Shown: one piece after another, positions 15,891-22,973 of the stretch | Position numbering within the stretch: position 1 is the first letter of the stretch | Layout of the letters: each line of letters opens with the position of its first letter | Assembly (NCBI GenBank): GCA_029778235.1 | Contig: JAKOQS010000043.1 | Span: 1-46,030, forward strand | Length of the DNA stretch: 46,030 nucleotides | Source: Chloroflexota bacterium | Lineage (GTDB): Bacteria; Chloroflexota; Limnocylindria; Limnocylindrales; CSP1-4 | Reading direction: 5' to 3' | Notes under the pieces: generated by a model | Databases searched by the model: none | What the model saw: the letters and a program-made list of their open reading frames with translations, nothing else | What the model was told of the DNA's origin: nothing | Position numbers and translations under genes: made by a program

Positions 15891-17213
15891 ATGACGGACG
15901 GGTGGGAGGACCGGCCGACGGCGCAGCCACCCACGGAGGCCCGCCCGGGCACGGACGCCGCCCCCGGGACCGGAGGACGGCCCGGCCCCACGGGATGGCC
16001 GGGCGCGGGCGGCGACCGTCCGGGCCCGGGAGGCCGCGCGCTCCGCGTCGTCGTCGCGCCCGACTCGTTCAAGGGCTCCCTCACCTCGGTCGAGGCCGCC
16101 GACGCGATCGCCGCCGGCTGGCTCGCCGCGCGGCCCGGCGACACGGTCGAGCGCGTCCCCCTCGCCGACGGCGGTGCCGGTTCCACGGACGCGCTGCTCG
16201 CGGCCGGCGGCTGGGAGCCGCGCGAGACGGCCGTGCACGACCCACTCGGCCGGACCGTGGACGCGCGATGGCTGGCGGACGTCGAGGGTCGGCGGGCGTT
16301 CGTCGAGATGGCGGAGGCGAGCGGCCTCGCGCGGGTGCCCGCCGAAGCGCGCTCTTCCGCCGCGGGCCGCGCGAGCACGCGCGGGACCGGCGAGCTGGTC
16401 CGGGCCGCGCTCGATGCCGGCTTCCTCGACATCGTGCTCGGCGTCGGCGGGAGCGCGACGACCGACGGCGGCTCCGGTGCGCTCGTCGCGCTCGGCGCCA
16501 GCGTGCGCGACCGGCGCGGCGACCCGGTGGCGCCCGGCGGCCTCGGGCTCGCTGACGTGGCGACCGTGGACCTCGACGGCCTCGACGCGCGGCTCGCCCA
16601 CCTGCGCCTGCGGATCGCCTCGGACGTGACCAACCCGCTCTGCGGGCCGTCGGGTGCAGCGGCCGTCTACGGGCCGCAGAAGGGCGCGTCGCCGCCGGAC
16701 GTCGAGCGGCTGGACGCGGCGCTCGCGCACTGGGCGGAGGTCCTGACGGCCGCCGCCGGCCGGGAGGCGGCCGACGAGCCGGGCGCCGGCGCCGCCGGCG
16801 GCACGGCGTTCGCGTTCCTCGCCATCCGCGACCGGCTCGGGTCGCTCGGGCTCGTGCCCGGCGTGGCTCTGCTCGCCGAGGAGGTGGGCCTGCGCGAGCG
16901 GATCGCCGCCGCCGACGTCGTCGTCACCGGCGAGGGTCGCATCGACGCGCAGACCGCCTTCGGCAAGACCGCCCTGGGGGTCGCCCGCATCGCGCGGGAA
17001 GAGGCGACGCCGTGCGTCGCGATCGGCGGGGCCGTCGAGCCGGCGGGGGCGGCCGCGCTCGCAGGGCTCGGCGCGGTGGCGGTGGCCGCCGTGACCGCCC
17101 CGACGACCGTCGAGGCGGCGATGGCCGCACGCGCCGAGCCGGTGGCACGGGCGGCCGAGCGCGTCGCGCGCCTGGTGTCGCTCGGCTTGCAGCTCGCGGA
17201 GCCCGAGCCGTGA
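15891..17213 (+). CDS. Glycerate kinase (GlxK/GarK family)
   Basis: A 440-aa protein; the first 45 residues are a Gly/Pro-rich extension. It phosphorylates D-glycerate, with family members giving 2-phosphoglycerate. Landmarks are VVVAPDSFKGSLTS, the PLADGGAGSTDALL loop (family DGGEGT; the Glu is Ala here), GVGGSATTDGGSGAL, SDVTNPLCG, GAAAVYGPQKGA and TGEGRIDAQTAFGKT. It starts 5 nt after the Usp-GpgS stop and its own stop overlaps the next GTG. In this operon it could return glycerate from glucosylglycerate turnover to glycolysis, or balance the glycerate and phosphoglycerate pools feeding Ggs and GpgS. Confidence 0.92.
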   Translation: MTDGWEDRPTAQPPTEARPGTDAAPGTGGRPGPTGWPGAGGDRPGPGGRALRVVVAPDSFKGSLTSVEAADAIAAGWLAARPGDTVERVPLADGGAGSTDALLAAGGWEPRETAVHDPLGRTVDARWLADVEGRRAFVEMAEASGLARVPAEARSSAAGRASTRGTGELVRAALDAGFLDIVLGVGGSATTDGGSGALVALGASVRDRRGDPVAPGGLGLADVATVDLDGLDARLAHLRLRIASDVTNPLCGPSGAAAVYGPQKGASPPDVERLDAALAHWAEVLTAAAGREAADEPGAGAAGGTAFAFLAIRDRLGSLGLVPGVALLAEEVGLRERIAAADVVVTGEGRIDAQTAFGKTALGVARIAREEATPCVAIGGAVEPAGAAALAGLGAVAVAAVTAPTTVEAAMAARAEPVARAAERVARLVSLGLQLAEPEP

Positions 17214-18187
17214 CGCGCCCGCATCCCGCAGCTGCCGCCGGGGACGGCGCGTCGCGCGACGCGACCGCCGGCGGCGACGCGAAGCCGGACCCCGCCACCG
17301 AGCCGGACCGCGTCGTCGGCCGCGGTCGTCCGAGACCCGCCCCTGCCGCTGCCCGCCCTCGCGCGCGTCGGAAGGCCGGCAGCGATCCGGCCGTCGCCTG
17401 GGCCCGCAGGCTCGCCCGTTCACGGCCCGGGCTCGTCGCGGACGTCCTCGACCGGCTCGTCGTCGTCCACGGCCGGCCCGTCTGGGAGCCCAGGCTCGAC
17501 GGCACCAGCGAGCTCGTCCTCACGATCCTTTCCCAGAACACGTCGGACCTGAACTCCGAGCGCGCGTTCCAGGCACTCCGCGCCCAGTACCCGTCGGAGG
17601 TCGGGCCCGTCGAGGTCCACCGCGTGGCCGTCCCTGGCGGCGACGAGCGCGCCCCCGATGGCTGGGGCGGCGTGGGGATGGACCCCGGGCGTCCGCCCGA
17701 CTGGTGGGCGGTCGAGTCGGCCCCCCTGCCCGAGCTGGTCGAGACCATCCGTTCCGGCGGCCTGGCCGAGCAGAAGGCACCGCGGATCCAGTCGGCCCTG
17801 CGGACCATCCGGGAGGAGCGGGGCGACCACCGGCTCGACTTCCTCGCCGACCTGCCCGCGCGCGAGGCTCGCGACTGGCTGACGCGGATCCCGGGGATCG
17901 GCCCGAAGACCGCGTCCGTGGTTCTCCTGTTCTGCTACGGCACGCCGCTGATGCCCGTCGATACGCACGTGGAGCGGGTCTCGAAGCGGATCGGCCTCCT
18001 GCCGGCCGACGCGTCCCTCGAGCTCGCCCACGAGGCGTGGCTCCGCCTGGTCCCCGAGGACCGAGCATACGAGGCGCACGTCAACCTCATCACGCACGGC
18101 CGGCGGATCTGCGACGCGCGCCGCCCCCGGTGCGGGCTCTGTCCGGTGGCGGAGCGGTGCCGGTTCCTGGACCGGAAGGCGCGGTAG
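17210..18187 (+). CDS. Endonuclease III-like DNA glycosylase
   Basis: A 325-aa protein of the Nth superfamily. It should excise oxidised pyrimidines and nick the abasic site. The core begins near residue 70 (LVLTILSQNTSDLNSERAF). The helix-hairpin-helix is IPGIGPKTASVV with the catalytic K233, and MPVDTHVERV carries the catalytic D251. Four cysteines near the C-terminus (C-x6-C-x2-C-x5-C, near residue 301) hold the 4Fe-4S cluster. An unusual N-terminal extension of about 55 Ala/Pro/Arg-rich residues and an insert of about 25 residues (near GGDERAPDGWGG) enlarge it over typical Nth (about 210-220 aa). GTG start overlapping the glycerate kinase stop; last gene of the operon. Confidence 0.9.
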   Translation: MTRPHPAAAAGDGASRDATAGGDAKPDPATEPDRVVGRGRPRPAPAAARPRARRKAGSDPAVAWARRLARSRPGLVADVLDRLVVVHGRPVWEPRLDGTSELVLTILSQNTSDLNSERAFQALRAQYPSEVGPVEVHRVAVPGGDERAPDGWGGVGMDPGRPPDWWAVESAPLPELVETIRSGGLAEQKAPRIQSALRTIREERGDHRLDFLADLPAREARDWLTRIPGIGPKTASVVLLFCYGTPLMPVDTHVERVSKRIGLLPADASLELAHEAWLRLVPEDRAYEAHVNLITHGRRICDARRPRCGLCPVAERCRFLDRKAR

Positions 18188-18216
18188 CGTCGGAGCGCCC
18201 CGTGCGGCCCCGGACC

Positions 18217-18324
18217 GGCGGCGGGCCACGGCACGGACCGGTGGAGGGCGCTGTGGCGGGCGCGTCGCGTCAGGCGGCGGGCCACGGCACAGACCGGTGG
18301 CGGGCGCTGTGGCGGGCGCGTCGC
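18217..18324. repeat. Two 52-bp direct repeats (period 56 bp)
   Basis: Copies at 18217-18268 and 18273-18324 differ at two positions (CACGG against CACAG, and GTGGAGG against GTGGCGG). They lie just after the endonuclease III-like gene. No coding function is apparent. Confidence 0.75.
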
Positions 18325-18384
18325 CCGAGTCCGTGGCCGGCGGCACGGAAGCCTCAGGCGGCGGCACGGACGCCCCTCATGATC

Positions 18385-18655
18385 TTCACCTGGTGAAAGC
18401 GATCGGGCCTTCACCCGCGCTCCCTGCGGCACGGATCGCAGATCCTCTTCATCGGGTGAAGACGCGCTGCATGGACAGCTCCCGGCGACGCTGAGCGGCG
18501 CCGCCAGCCTCGGATCGGGTGCCTGAGGGCGGGTGGATCCTCGATGCGGTGAAGATCCGGTCAGCTCATCGGGCCGGTCCCTTTCACCTGGTGAAGGCCG
18601 CGGCCCGTTCCTTTCACCAGGTGAAGACCGAAGGCTCGTCTCTTCAGGTGGTGAA
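18385..18655. repeat. Cluster A of palindromes TTCACC-W-GGTGAA (5-6 copies)
   Basis: The 13-bp dyad occurs as perfect copies at 18385-18397, 18583-18595 and 18613-18625, and with one-arm changes at 18448-18460 (TTCATC) and 18643-18655 (TTCAGG). A GGTGAAGAT half-site ends near 18556. Centres of the last three are exactly 30 bp apart (18589, 18619, 18649). The flank is often C or CT on the left and R-R-C on the right. The cluster fills the 740-bp gap between the endonuclease gene and the response-regulator gene. The same motif recurs at 29433-29695. It could be an operator array, a nucleoid or replication protein site, or a dispersed palindromic repeat. Confidence 0.85.
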
Positions 18656-18914
18656 GACGCAGCGCGATCCGGGCACCCAAGGAAGGCCGCCAAGGGCAAC
18701 CGGCCAGCACGGCAGCCCGCCCGGCCGGAGCGGCACCGGCCGGCATCGGCCGGCCGGACGGACATGCGCGGCCCGGCGGGACCCGCCGGGCCGCGCCGCC
18801 TCTTCGCCCCGGGGCGTGCCACTGCCCGCCGGCGGCCGTGGCGGGCACTCCCCGGGACCACCCGCCCCCACCCCCTGACCCGCCCCGACCCTCTGGCCGC
18901 CCCCGGCCCCCACC

Positions 18915-18920
18915 TATACT
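18915..18920 (+). promoter_or_regulatory. Putative leaderless -10 box for the two-component operon
   Basis: TATACT, then CGCCGC, then the ATG at 18927. The 6-nt spacer is identical to that before murJ. No ribosome-binding site fits in between. Confidence 0.55.
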
Positions 18921-18926
18921 CGCCGC

Positions 18927-19802
18927 ATGAACCCGGCCGGGGGGATCTTCCCGAGCGTCATGGTCGTCGACGACGACCCGCGGCTCCTGGTGCTGCTCGC
19001 CGACCAGCTGCGGGACGACGGCTACACCGTGGTCACGGCCCGCGACGGCACGGAGGCGCTCCGCCGCCTGGAGTCCGGCTGGCCCGACCTCGTGATCATC
19101 GACCTGATGATGCCCGGCATGGACGGCCTGACCCTCGCCCGGGAGATCAAGTCGAGGGCCGACCTCCCCATCGTCGTCCTCTCCGCGATCGACGCCGGCG
19201 ACAGCAAGGCCACGCTGCTGACCGAGGTGGCCGAGGACTACGTCACCAAGCCCTACCACTACCCCGAGCTGCGGGCACGGATCGAGCGGATCCTCCGCCG
19301 CCTCGGCGACCGTGTGCCCAGGCGGAGCCTGGTCCTGGGACCCGACCTCGTCCTGGAGCTGCACCAGCGGGCGGCCATCGTGGCGGGCGAGCGCGTCACC
19401 CTGACGCCCACGGAGGGCCGCCTGCTGTACGCGCTGGCGGCGAACCTGGGGCAGGTCGTCGCGACGGAGACCCTCCTGGAGCGCGGGTGGGCCGCCACCG
19501 AGGACGCGGACAAGACCTACGTCTGGGTCACGATGCGCAGGCTGCGCCAGAAGATCGAGGTGGACCCGAACCGGCCCGTGCACCTCCTGACGGTCCGGGG
19601 CGTGGGCTACCGGCTGGTCGAGACGCCCGGCGCGGGCGAGAGCGCGGCGGCCGCCCCGGGGGCGGACGCCGCCGAGGCCACGGCTCCGGATGCGACCGAC
19701 GGACCGGCCCGGGCCGACATGCCGGGCGTGACCCCGGGGACCGTCGCCAACGATGCCTCCTCGGCCGACCCGGGGCCCCCCGACCGCGGCCGACGCTCGT
19801 GA
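18927..19802 (+). CDS. OmpR-family response regulator
   Basis: A 291-aa two-component regulator. The receiver domain (11-125) has the acidic triad D15-D17, phospho-acceptor D59 (VIIDLMMPGMDG), the switch Ser in VVLSA and the conserved Lys in VTKPY. The winged-helix DNA-binding domain (about 135-235) has LTPTEGRLLYALAANLGQVV, the recognition region KTYVWVTMRRLRQKIE and VRGVGYRL. A 55-residue Ala/Pro-rich tail follows. The stop overlaps the GTG of the histidine kinase, so the two are a cognate pair. Targets are unknown; the palindromes 270-540 bp upstream are candidate binding sites only by position. Confidence 0.95.
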   Translation: MNPAGGIFPSVMVVDDDPRLLVLLADQLRDDGYTVVTARDGTEALRRLESGWPDLVIIDLMMPGMDGLTLAREIKSRADLPIVVLSAIDAGDSKATLLTEVAEDYVTKPYHYPELRARIERILRRLGDRVPRRSLVLGPDLVLELHQRAAIVAGERVTLTPTEGRLLYALAANLGQVVATETLLERGWAATEDADKTYVWVTMRRLRQKIEVDPNRPVHLLTVRGVGYRLVETPGAGESAAAAPGADAAEATAPDATDGPARADMPGVTPGTVANDASSADPGPPDRGRRS

Positions 19803-21319
19803 AGACCCCCGACGCCCCCGATCCCATCGGCAGCGGGCCCTCACTCCGCACGCGCGTCACCGCGGCGGTCCTCGTCGCGGCCGTGGTCCCCGTCGTCGCC
19901 CTGGCGGTCGTCCTCGCGATCGCCGACAGCTGGAACGCGGACCCGATCGTCGGCCGCGCCGCCCTGCTCGCGATCGTGCTCGCGGTCGCCCTCGGGCTGG
20001 GGATCGCCGTGTACGTCATGAGCGCGGTCACGGGTCCCATGCGACGGATCGTCGAGGCGGTGGAGCGCACGGCCGGCGGCACCCCGGCCCCGATCGCGGT
20101 CACCGGCGAGGACGAGATCGCGCGCCTCGCCGAGACCCAGAACCGGCTCGCCGCCGACGTCGAACGCCGCGCACGCGAGCTGGCCCGGATCCGGTCCGCG
20201 GCCGCGTCGGCCACCCCGTCGGCGGGCGTCGAGCCGCTGCTGTGGTCCGCCCGGGATGAGGTCGTCGAGGCGTTCGGCCTGATCGATGCCCACGTGCTGC
20301 GTGCGGACCCCGACACGGTCCCCGCCGACGAGCGCATCCCCGGCGAGCCGATCCCCATCCGTGCCGAGCTGCGCGCCGGGGAGGACCGGCTTGGCCTCAT
20401 CGTCGGGCGGCTGCCGGCGACCCGGACGTGGGAGCGGTCGGACCAGGATCTCCTGGAGCTGTACGGCGTGGTGGTGGGAGTGGCGATGCGCAACGCCGAC
20501 CTGTTCGCCCGGGTCGAGGAGCAGAACCGCGCCCTGATGGCGGCCGACGAGGTCAAGGACGACTTCCTTCGCGGCGTCAGCCACAACCTCCAGACGCCCC
20601 TCGCACGCATCCGCGGGTACGCGGAGCGCATCTCCGACGAGACGAGCGATCCCCGCGCCCGCGTCATCGCGGAGCAGAGCGAGCGGCTCTCGCGGATGGT
20701 CCGGCAGTTGCTCACCGTCACCCGCGTGGACGCCGGGACGCTCCGGCCGCGGCTGGAGGTGCTCGCCCTGGGCCCACGGGTGCGCCGGACGTGGGAGGCT
20801 CTCGATGCCGAGGGGGTCGACCTCGACCTGCGGGACGACAGCGCCGGCTGGCTGGCGATCGCCGACGGCGGGCAGGTGGACCAGGTGCTCTGGGCGCTCC
20901 TCGACAACGCCGTGAAGTACGGCGGCGGGGCGCCCGTCACGGTGTCCATCGCCCCCGGCGAGCCGGGGGAGCTCCGGCTGACGATCGCGGACGGCGGCCC
21001 GGGGATCGACCCGGCCGACCGGGACCGGCTGTTCGGCCGGTTCGAGCGCGGGAGCCGGAGGCCGGGGATGACGGACCTTGCAGGCCTGGCGGCCTCGGAG
21101 CCGGCAGCGGGCCAGACGGCGACGGCGGCGGAGGCCGGCGGCTCGACGGCGAACGAGCGTCCGGCCCCCGATGCGGCCGAGGGATCCGGCCTGGGCCTCT
21201 ACGTCTCGCGCGCCCTGTGCCGCGCGATGGGCGGCGATCTCCTGCTCGAGCCCGACGCCGCCGGCCGCGGCGCTGCGTTCACGCTCCTGATGCCCGCGGA
21301 GATCGCCGAGGAGAGCTGA
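19799..21319 (+). CDS. Membrane sensor histidine kinase
   Basis: A 506-aa kinase paired with the upstream regulator (GTGA overlap). Two N-terminal transmembrane helices (about 22-44 and 53-75) are separated by only a few residues, so there is almost no external sensor. A HAMP segment (VTGPMRRIVEAVERT to ADVERRARELAR) follows, then a GAF-like region (about 135-245), a dimerisation domain with phospho-acceptor H262 (GVSHNLQTPLARIRGY), the N box LDNAVKYGG, a G1 box DGGPGIDP, F box and G2 box GSGLGLYVSRAL. About 45 Ala/Gly-rich residues are inserted between F and G2, in the ATP-lid region. Sensing is probably intramembrane or cytosolic. Confidence 0.93.
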   Translation: MKTPDAPDPIGSGPSLRTRVTAAVLVAAVVPVVALAVVLAIADSWNADPIVGRAALLAIVLAVALGLGIAVYVMSAVTGPMRRIVEAVERTAGGTPAPIAVTGEDEIARLAETQNRLAADVERRARELARIRSAAASATPSAGVEPLLWSARDEVVEAFGLIDAHVLRADPDTVPADERIPGEPIPIRAELRAGEDRLGLIVGRLPATRTWERSDQDLLELYGVVVGVAMRNADLFARVEEQNRALMAADEVKDDFLRGVSHNLQTPLARIRGYAERISDETSDPRARVIAEQSERLSRMVRQLLTVTRVDAGTLRPRLEVLALGPRVRRTWEALDAEGVDLDLRDDSAGWLAIADGGQVDQVLWALLDNAVKYGGGAPVTVSIAPGEPGELRLTIADGGPGIDPADRDRLFGRFERGSRRPGMTDLAGLAASEPAAGQTATAAEAGGSTANERPAPDAAEGSGLGLYVSRALCRAMGGDLLLEPDAAGRGAAFTLLMPAEIAEES

Positions 21320-21391
21320 TCGGGCGACGCGAGGTACGGTGGTCGCGGTTCCCCGTCGTGGTGAGCCCGCCGCGGCCCCTCGCGCCGGTGA

Positions 21392-21397
21392 TAGGCT
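21392..21397 (+). promoter_or_regulatory. Putative leaderless -10 box for the SRPBCC gene
   Basis: TAGGCT followed by 7 nt and the ATG at 21405. It matches the TANNNT pattern before other starts in the window. Confidence 0.4.
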
Positions 21398-21404
21398 CGC
21401 GCCG

Positions 21405-22103
21405 ATGGCCACGCGAGGACGGCGGGTGCGACAGATGACCGGGCGGACCGGGGCGGCGGGGGCCGGGAGGACAGCCATGGCGGCCGATGGGCGGAGCGTC
21501 GGATCGGGGGCGGGGACGGCCGGCCCGCACGGCCACGGTGGTCCCGGCGACGGCGGGAGCGGACAGGGGCCGGGTGGTCCGGCACAGGGTGGCCCGGGAC
21601 AGGTCTCCGCCGGGCAGGGCGGCCCGGCGGAGACGTCGCAGACCGGCACGACGATCCCCCGGGGAACGCAGACGCTGCGCACCGTCGCCATCGAGCGTCG
21701 CCTGGACGCCACGCCTGACCGCGTGATCCGCTGCTGGACCGACCCGGACGAGCTGATGCGCTGGTTCCCGGTCCGGGTGGATGGATCGCTCGCGGTCGGC
21801 GCGCGCACGACGCTCGTCTGGCCGCGCGAGCAGGTCTGGTGGGAGGTCACCGACCTCGTGACACCCAGCCGCTTCACCTTCCGCTGGCCCTGGGACGCGG
21901 ACGAGATGCTGGTGACGAACGTGACGGTCTCACTTGAAGCCGAAGGGTCGGGGACGCGCCTGCTGCTGACGGACGGCCCCTTCCCGATCGACCGGCCCGG
22001 CGGCCTCGACGCCTGGGCGGAGGCGCTCGAAGGCTGGGGCGAGGCCCTGACGCTCCTCCGCGGCTACGTGGACTTCTCGGTCGACCTGCGCGATCGCCCG
22101 TAA
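21405..22103 (+). CDS. SRPBCC (AHSA1-like) domain protein
   Basis: A 232-aa protein. Residues 1 to about 85 are a Gly/Gln/Pro-rich low-complexity stretch. The remainder is an activator-of-Hsp90-like SRPBCC fold: VAIERRLDATPDRVIRCWTDPDELMRWFP, a beta-rich middle with WWEVTDLVTPSRFTFRW, GSGTRLLLTDGPF, and a C-terminal long helix AWAEALEGWGEALTLLRGYVD. Such domains bind hydrophobic ligands or act in stress responses; no ligand can be named. The start at 21405 is chosen for the TAGGCT box 7 nt upstream; a second ATG at 21435 would only shorten the low-complexity tail. Transcribed separately from the histidine kinase 85 bp upstream. Confidence 0.8.
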   Translation: MATRGRRVRQMTGRTGAAGAGRTAMAADGRSVGSGAGTAGPHGHGGPGDGGSGQGPGGPAQGGPGQVSAGQGGPAETSQTGTTIPRGTQTLRTVAIERRLDATPDRVIRCWTDPDELMRWFPVRVDGSLAVGARTTLVWPREQVWWEVTDLVTPSRFTFRWPWDADEMLVTNVTVSLEAEGSGTRLLLTDGPFPIDRPGGLDAWAEALEGWGEALTLLRGYVDFSVDLRDRP

Positions 22104-22125
22104 GGGGCGCGACCCTGCGGCGCCT

Positions 22126-22150
22126 GCGCCGAGCGCCGGGTCCTCGGCGC
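22126..22150 (+). terminator. Possible terminator hairpin after the SRPBCC gene
   Basis: An 8-bp perfect stem (GCGCCGAG with CTCGGCGC) and 9-nt loop, 22 nt after the stop. No T-run follows, so support is moderate at best. Confidence 0.4.
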
Positions 22151-22615
22151 GCACCGGCACGAGGACGCCCGCGCACCGGTGCCGGGGGGTTACGGCAGCC
22201 GGCGCGCGGGCGCGGTGGCCCCGTGCCGCGGGGGGCGTGCGCGGCGTGGGACCGGTGCCCGTGAGCGTCGCGGTGTCCGCGCCCTCGGTCGCTCGGGACC
22301 GATGGCACGACGCGCCTCGGCGCGTGTGGGCTCAGGGAGTGTCCCTTCTGGCGTCCGCCGGAGGCCTCGACCGTCACATCCACGAGGTGGACCCGGTGCC
22401 CTCGTCGCCCGTCGGGCACCACGTGGGAGATCGCCGTCGATCGCGCCGGCGGCCTCCGTCGCCAGCGGCATGATGGGCGACGCCGGCCGGGCGCGACAGT
22501 GCCGGTCGTCGCTCCGGACGGTCGCGAGAGCGGGCGCAGGCCGATGAAGCCGAGCCGGTTGCCCCGTCCCGCCCACGCGGCACCTCCCCGCGGCCCCGGC
22601 CTGCGCCGCTCGGGT

Positions 22616-22770
22616 CGCCGGATATCACCGGGGGGACTGGTGGGGCGCGGGACGTCACCACCCATCACCCCGAGGACTGGATGGCGACGCGGACTGTGGT
22701 GGGCGAGCGTGGACCAGCCGGGCGCACGCGGCGATGCCGCGTCTTGCAGTCCCCGGGGTGATATCCGGCG
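22616..22770. repeat. 14-bp perfect inverted repeat with GATATC core, arms 127 bp apart
   Basis: CGCCGGATATCACC at 22616-22629 is matched by its exact complement GGTGATATCCGGCG at 22757-22770. A further partial copy (TATCCGGCGG) follows near 22783. The arms flank about 127 bp of unrecognised sequence. Confidence 0.6.
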
Positions 22771-22973
22771 GCGGCGGTCCTATCCGGCGGCTGCGGCCCA
22801 TCCGCCGCCCCGGCCCCGGGGGGGCACCGCGCCCCCCGGGGGGCCTCGCTCGCCCCCGGTCCCTCGGTGGCGCCCCGGCCGCCCCGGTCCCTCGGTGGCG
22901 ACCCCGCCGCCCGCCGCGGCCCCAGCCGGCGGCGACCCCGCCGCCCGCCCCGGGCCCGCCTCAGCCGCTCGCG

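Larger units (their letters stand above)
22104..22973. other. 870-bp gene-free interval
   Basis: It lies between the SRPBCC stop and the stop of the convergent LCP gene. Only low-complexity ORFs without family features are present and I see no tRNA-like cloverleaf. It contains the hairpin at 22126-22150, the 14-bp inverted repeat at 22616-22770, and short C/G-rich repeats near 22855-22965 (CCGGTCCCTCGGTGGCG twice). Confidence 0.5.

Noticed and set aside
13555..15930. A 791-codon minus-strand open frame opposite Usp-GpgS
   Set aside because: It is the antisense shadow of a gene with intact GpgS motifs and has no recognisable domain.
18385..18655. CRISPR-like spacing of the TTCACC palindromes
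   Set aside because: The conserved unit is only 13-17 bp, arms vary, spacing is irregular outside the 30-bp steps, and no cas genes are present.
18519..18878. A 119-codon ORF whose peptide repeats F-H-[LQ]-V-K
   Set aside because: The peptide repeats are just translations of the DNA palindromes, three of which are in phase because 30 bp is a multiple of three. Copies in the second cluster fall in other frames and on the other strand, so the conserved unit is DNA, not protein.
22104..22973. Search for tRNA or structured RNA in the 870-bp gap
   Set aside because: Several GC hairpins can be drawn, but no cloverleaf, T-loop GTTCRANNC or known riboswitch core was seen.
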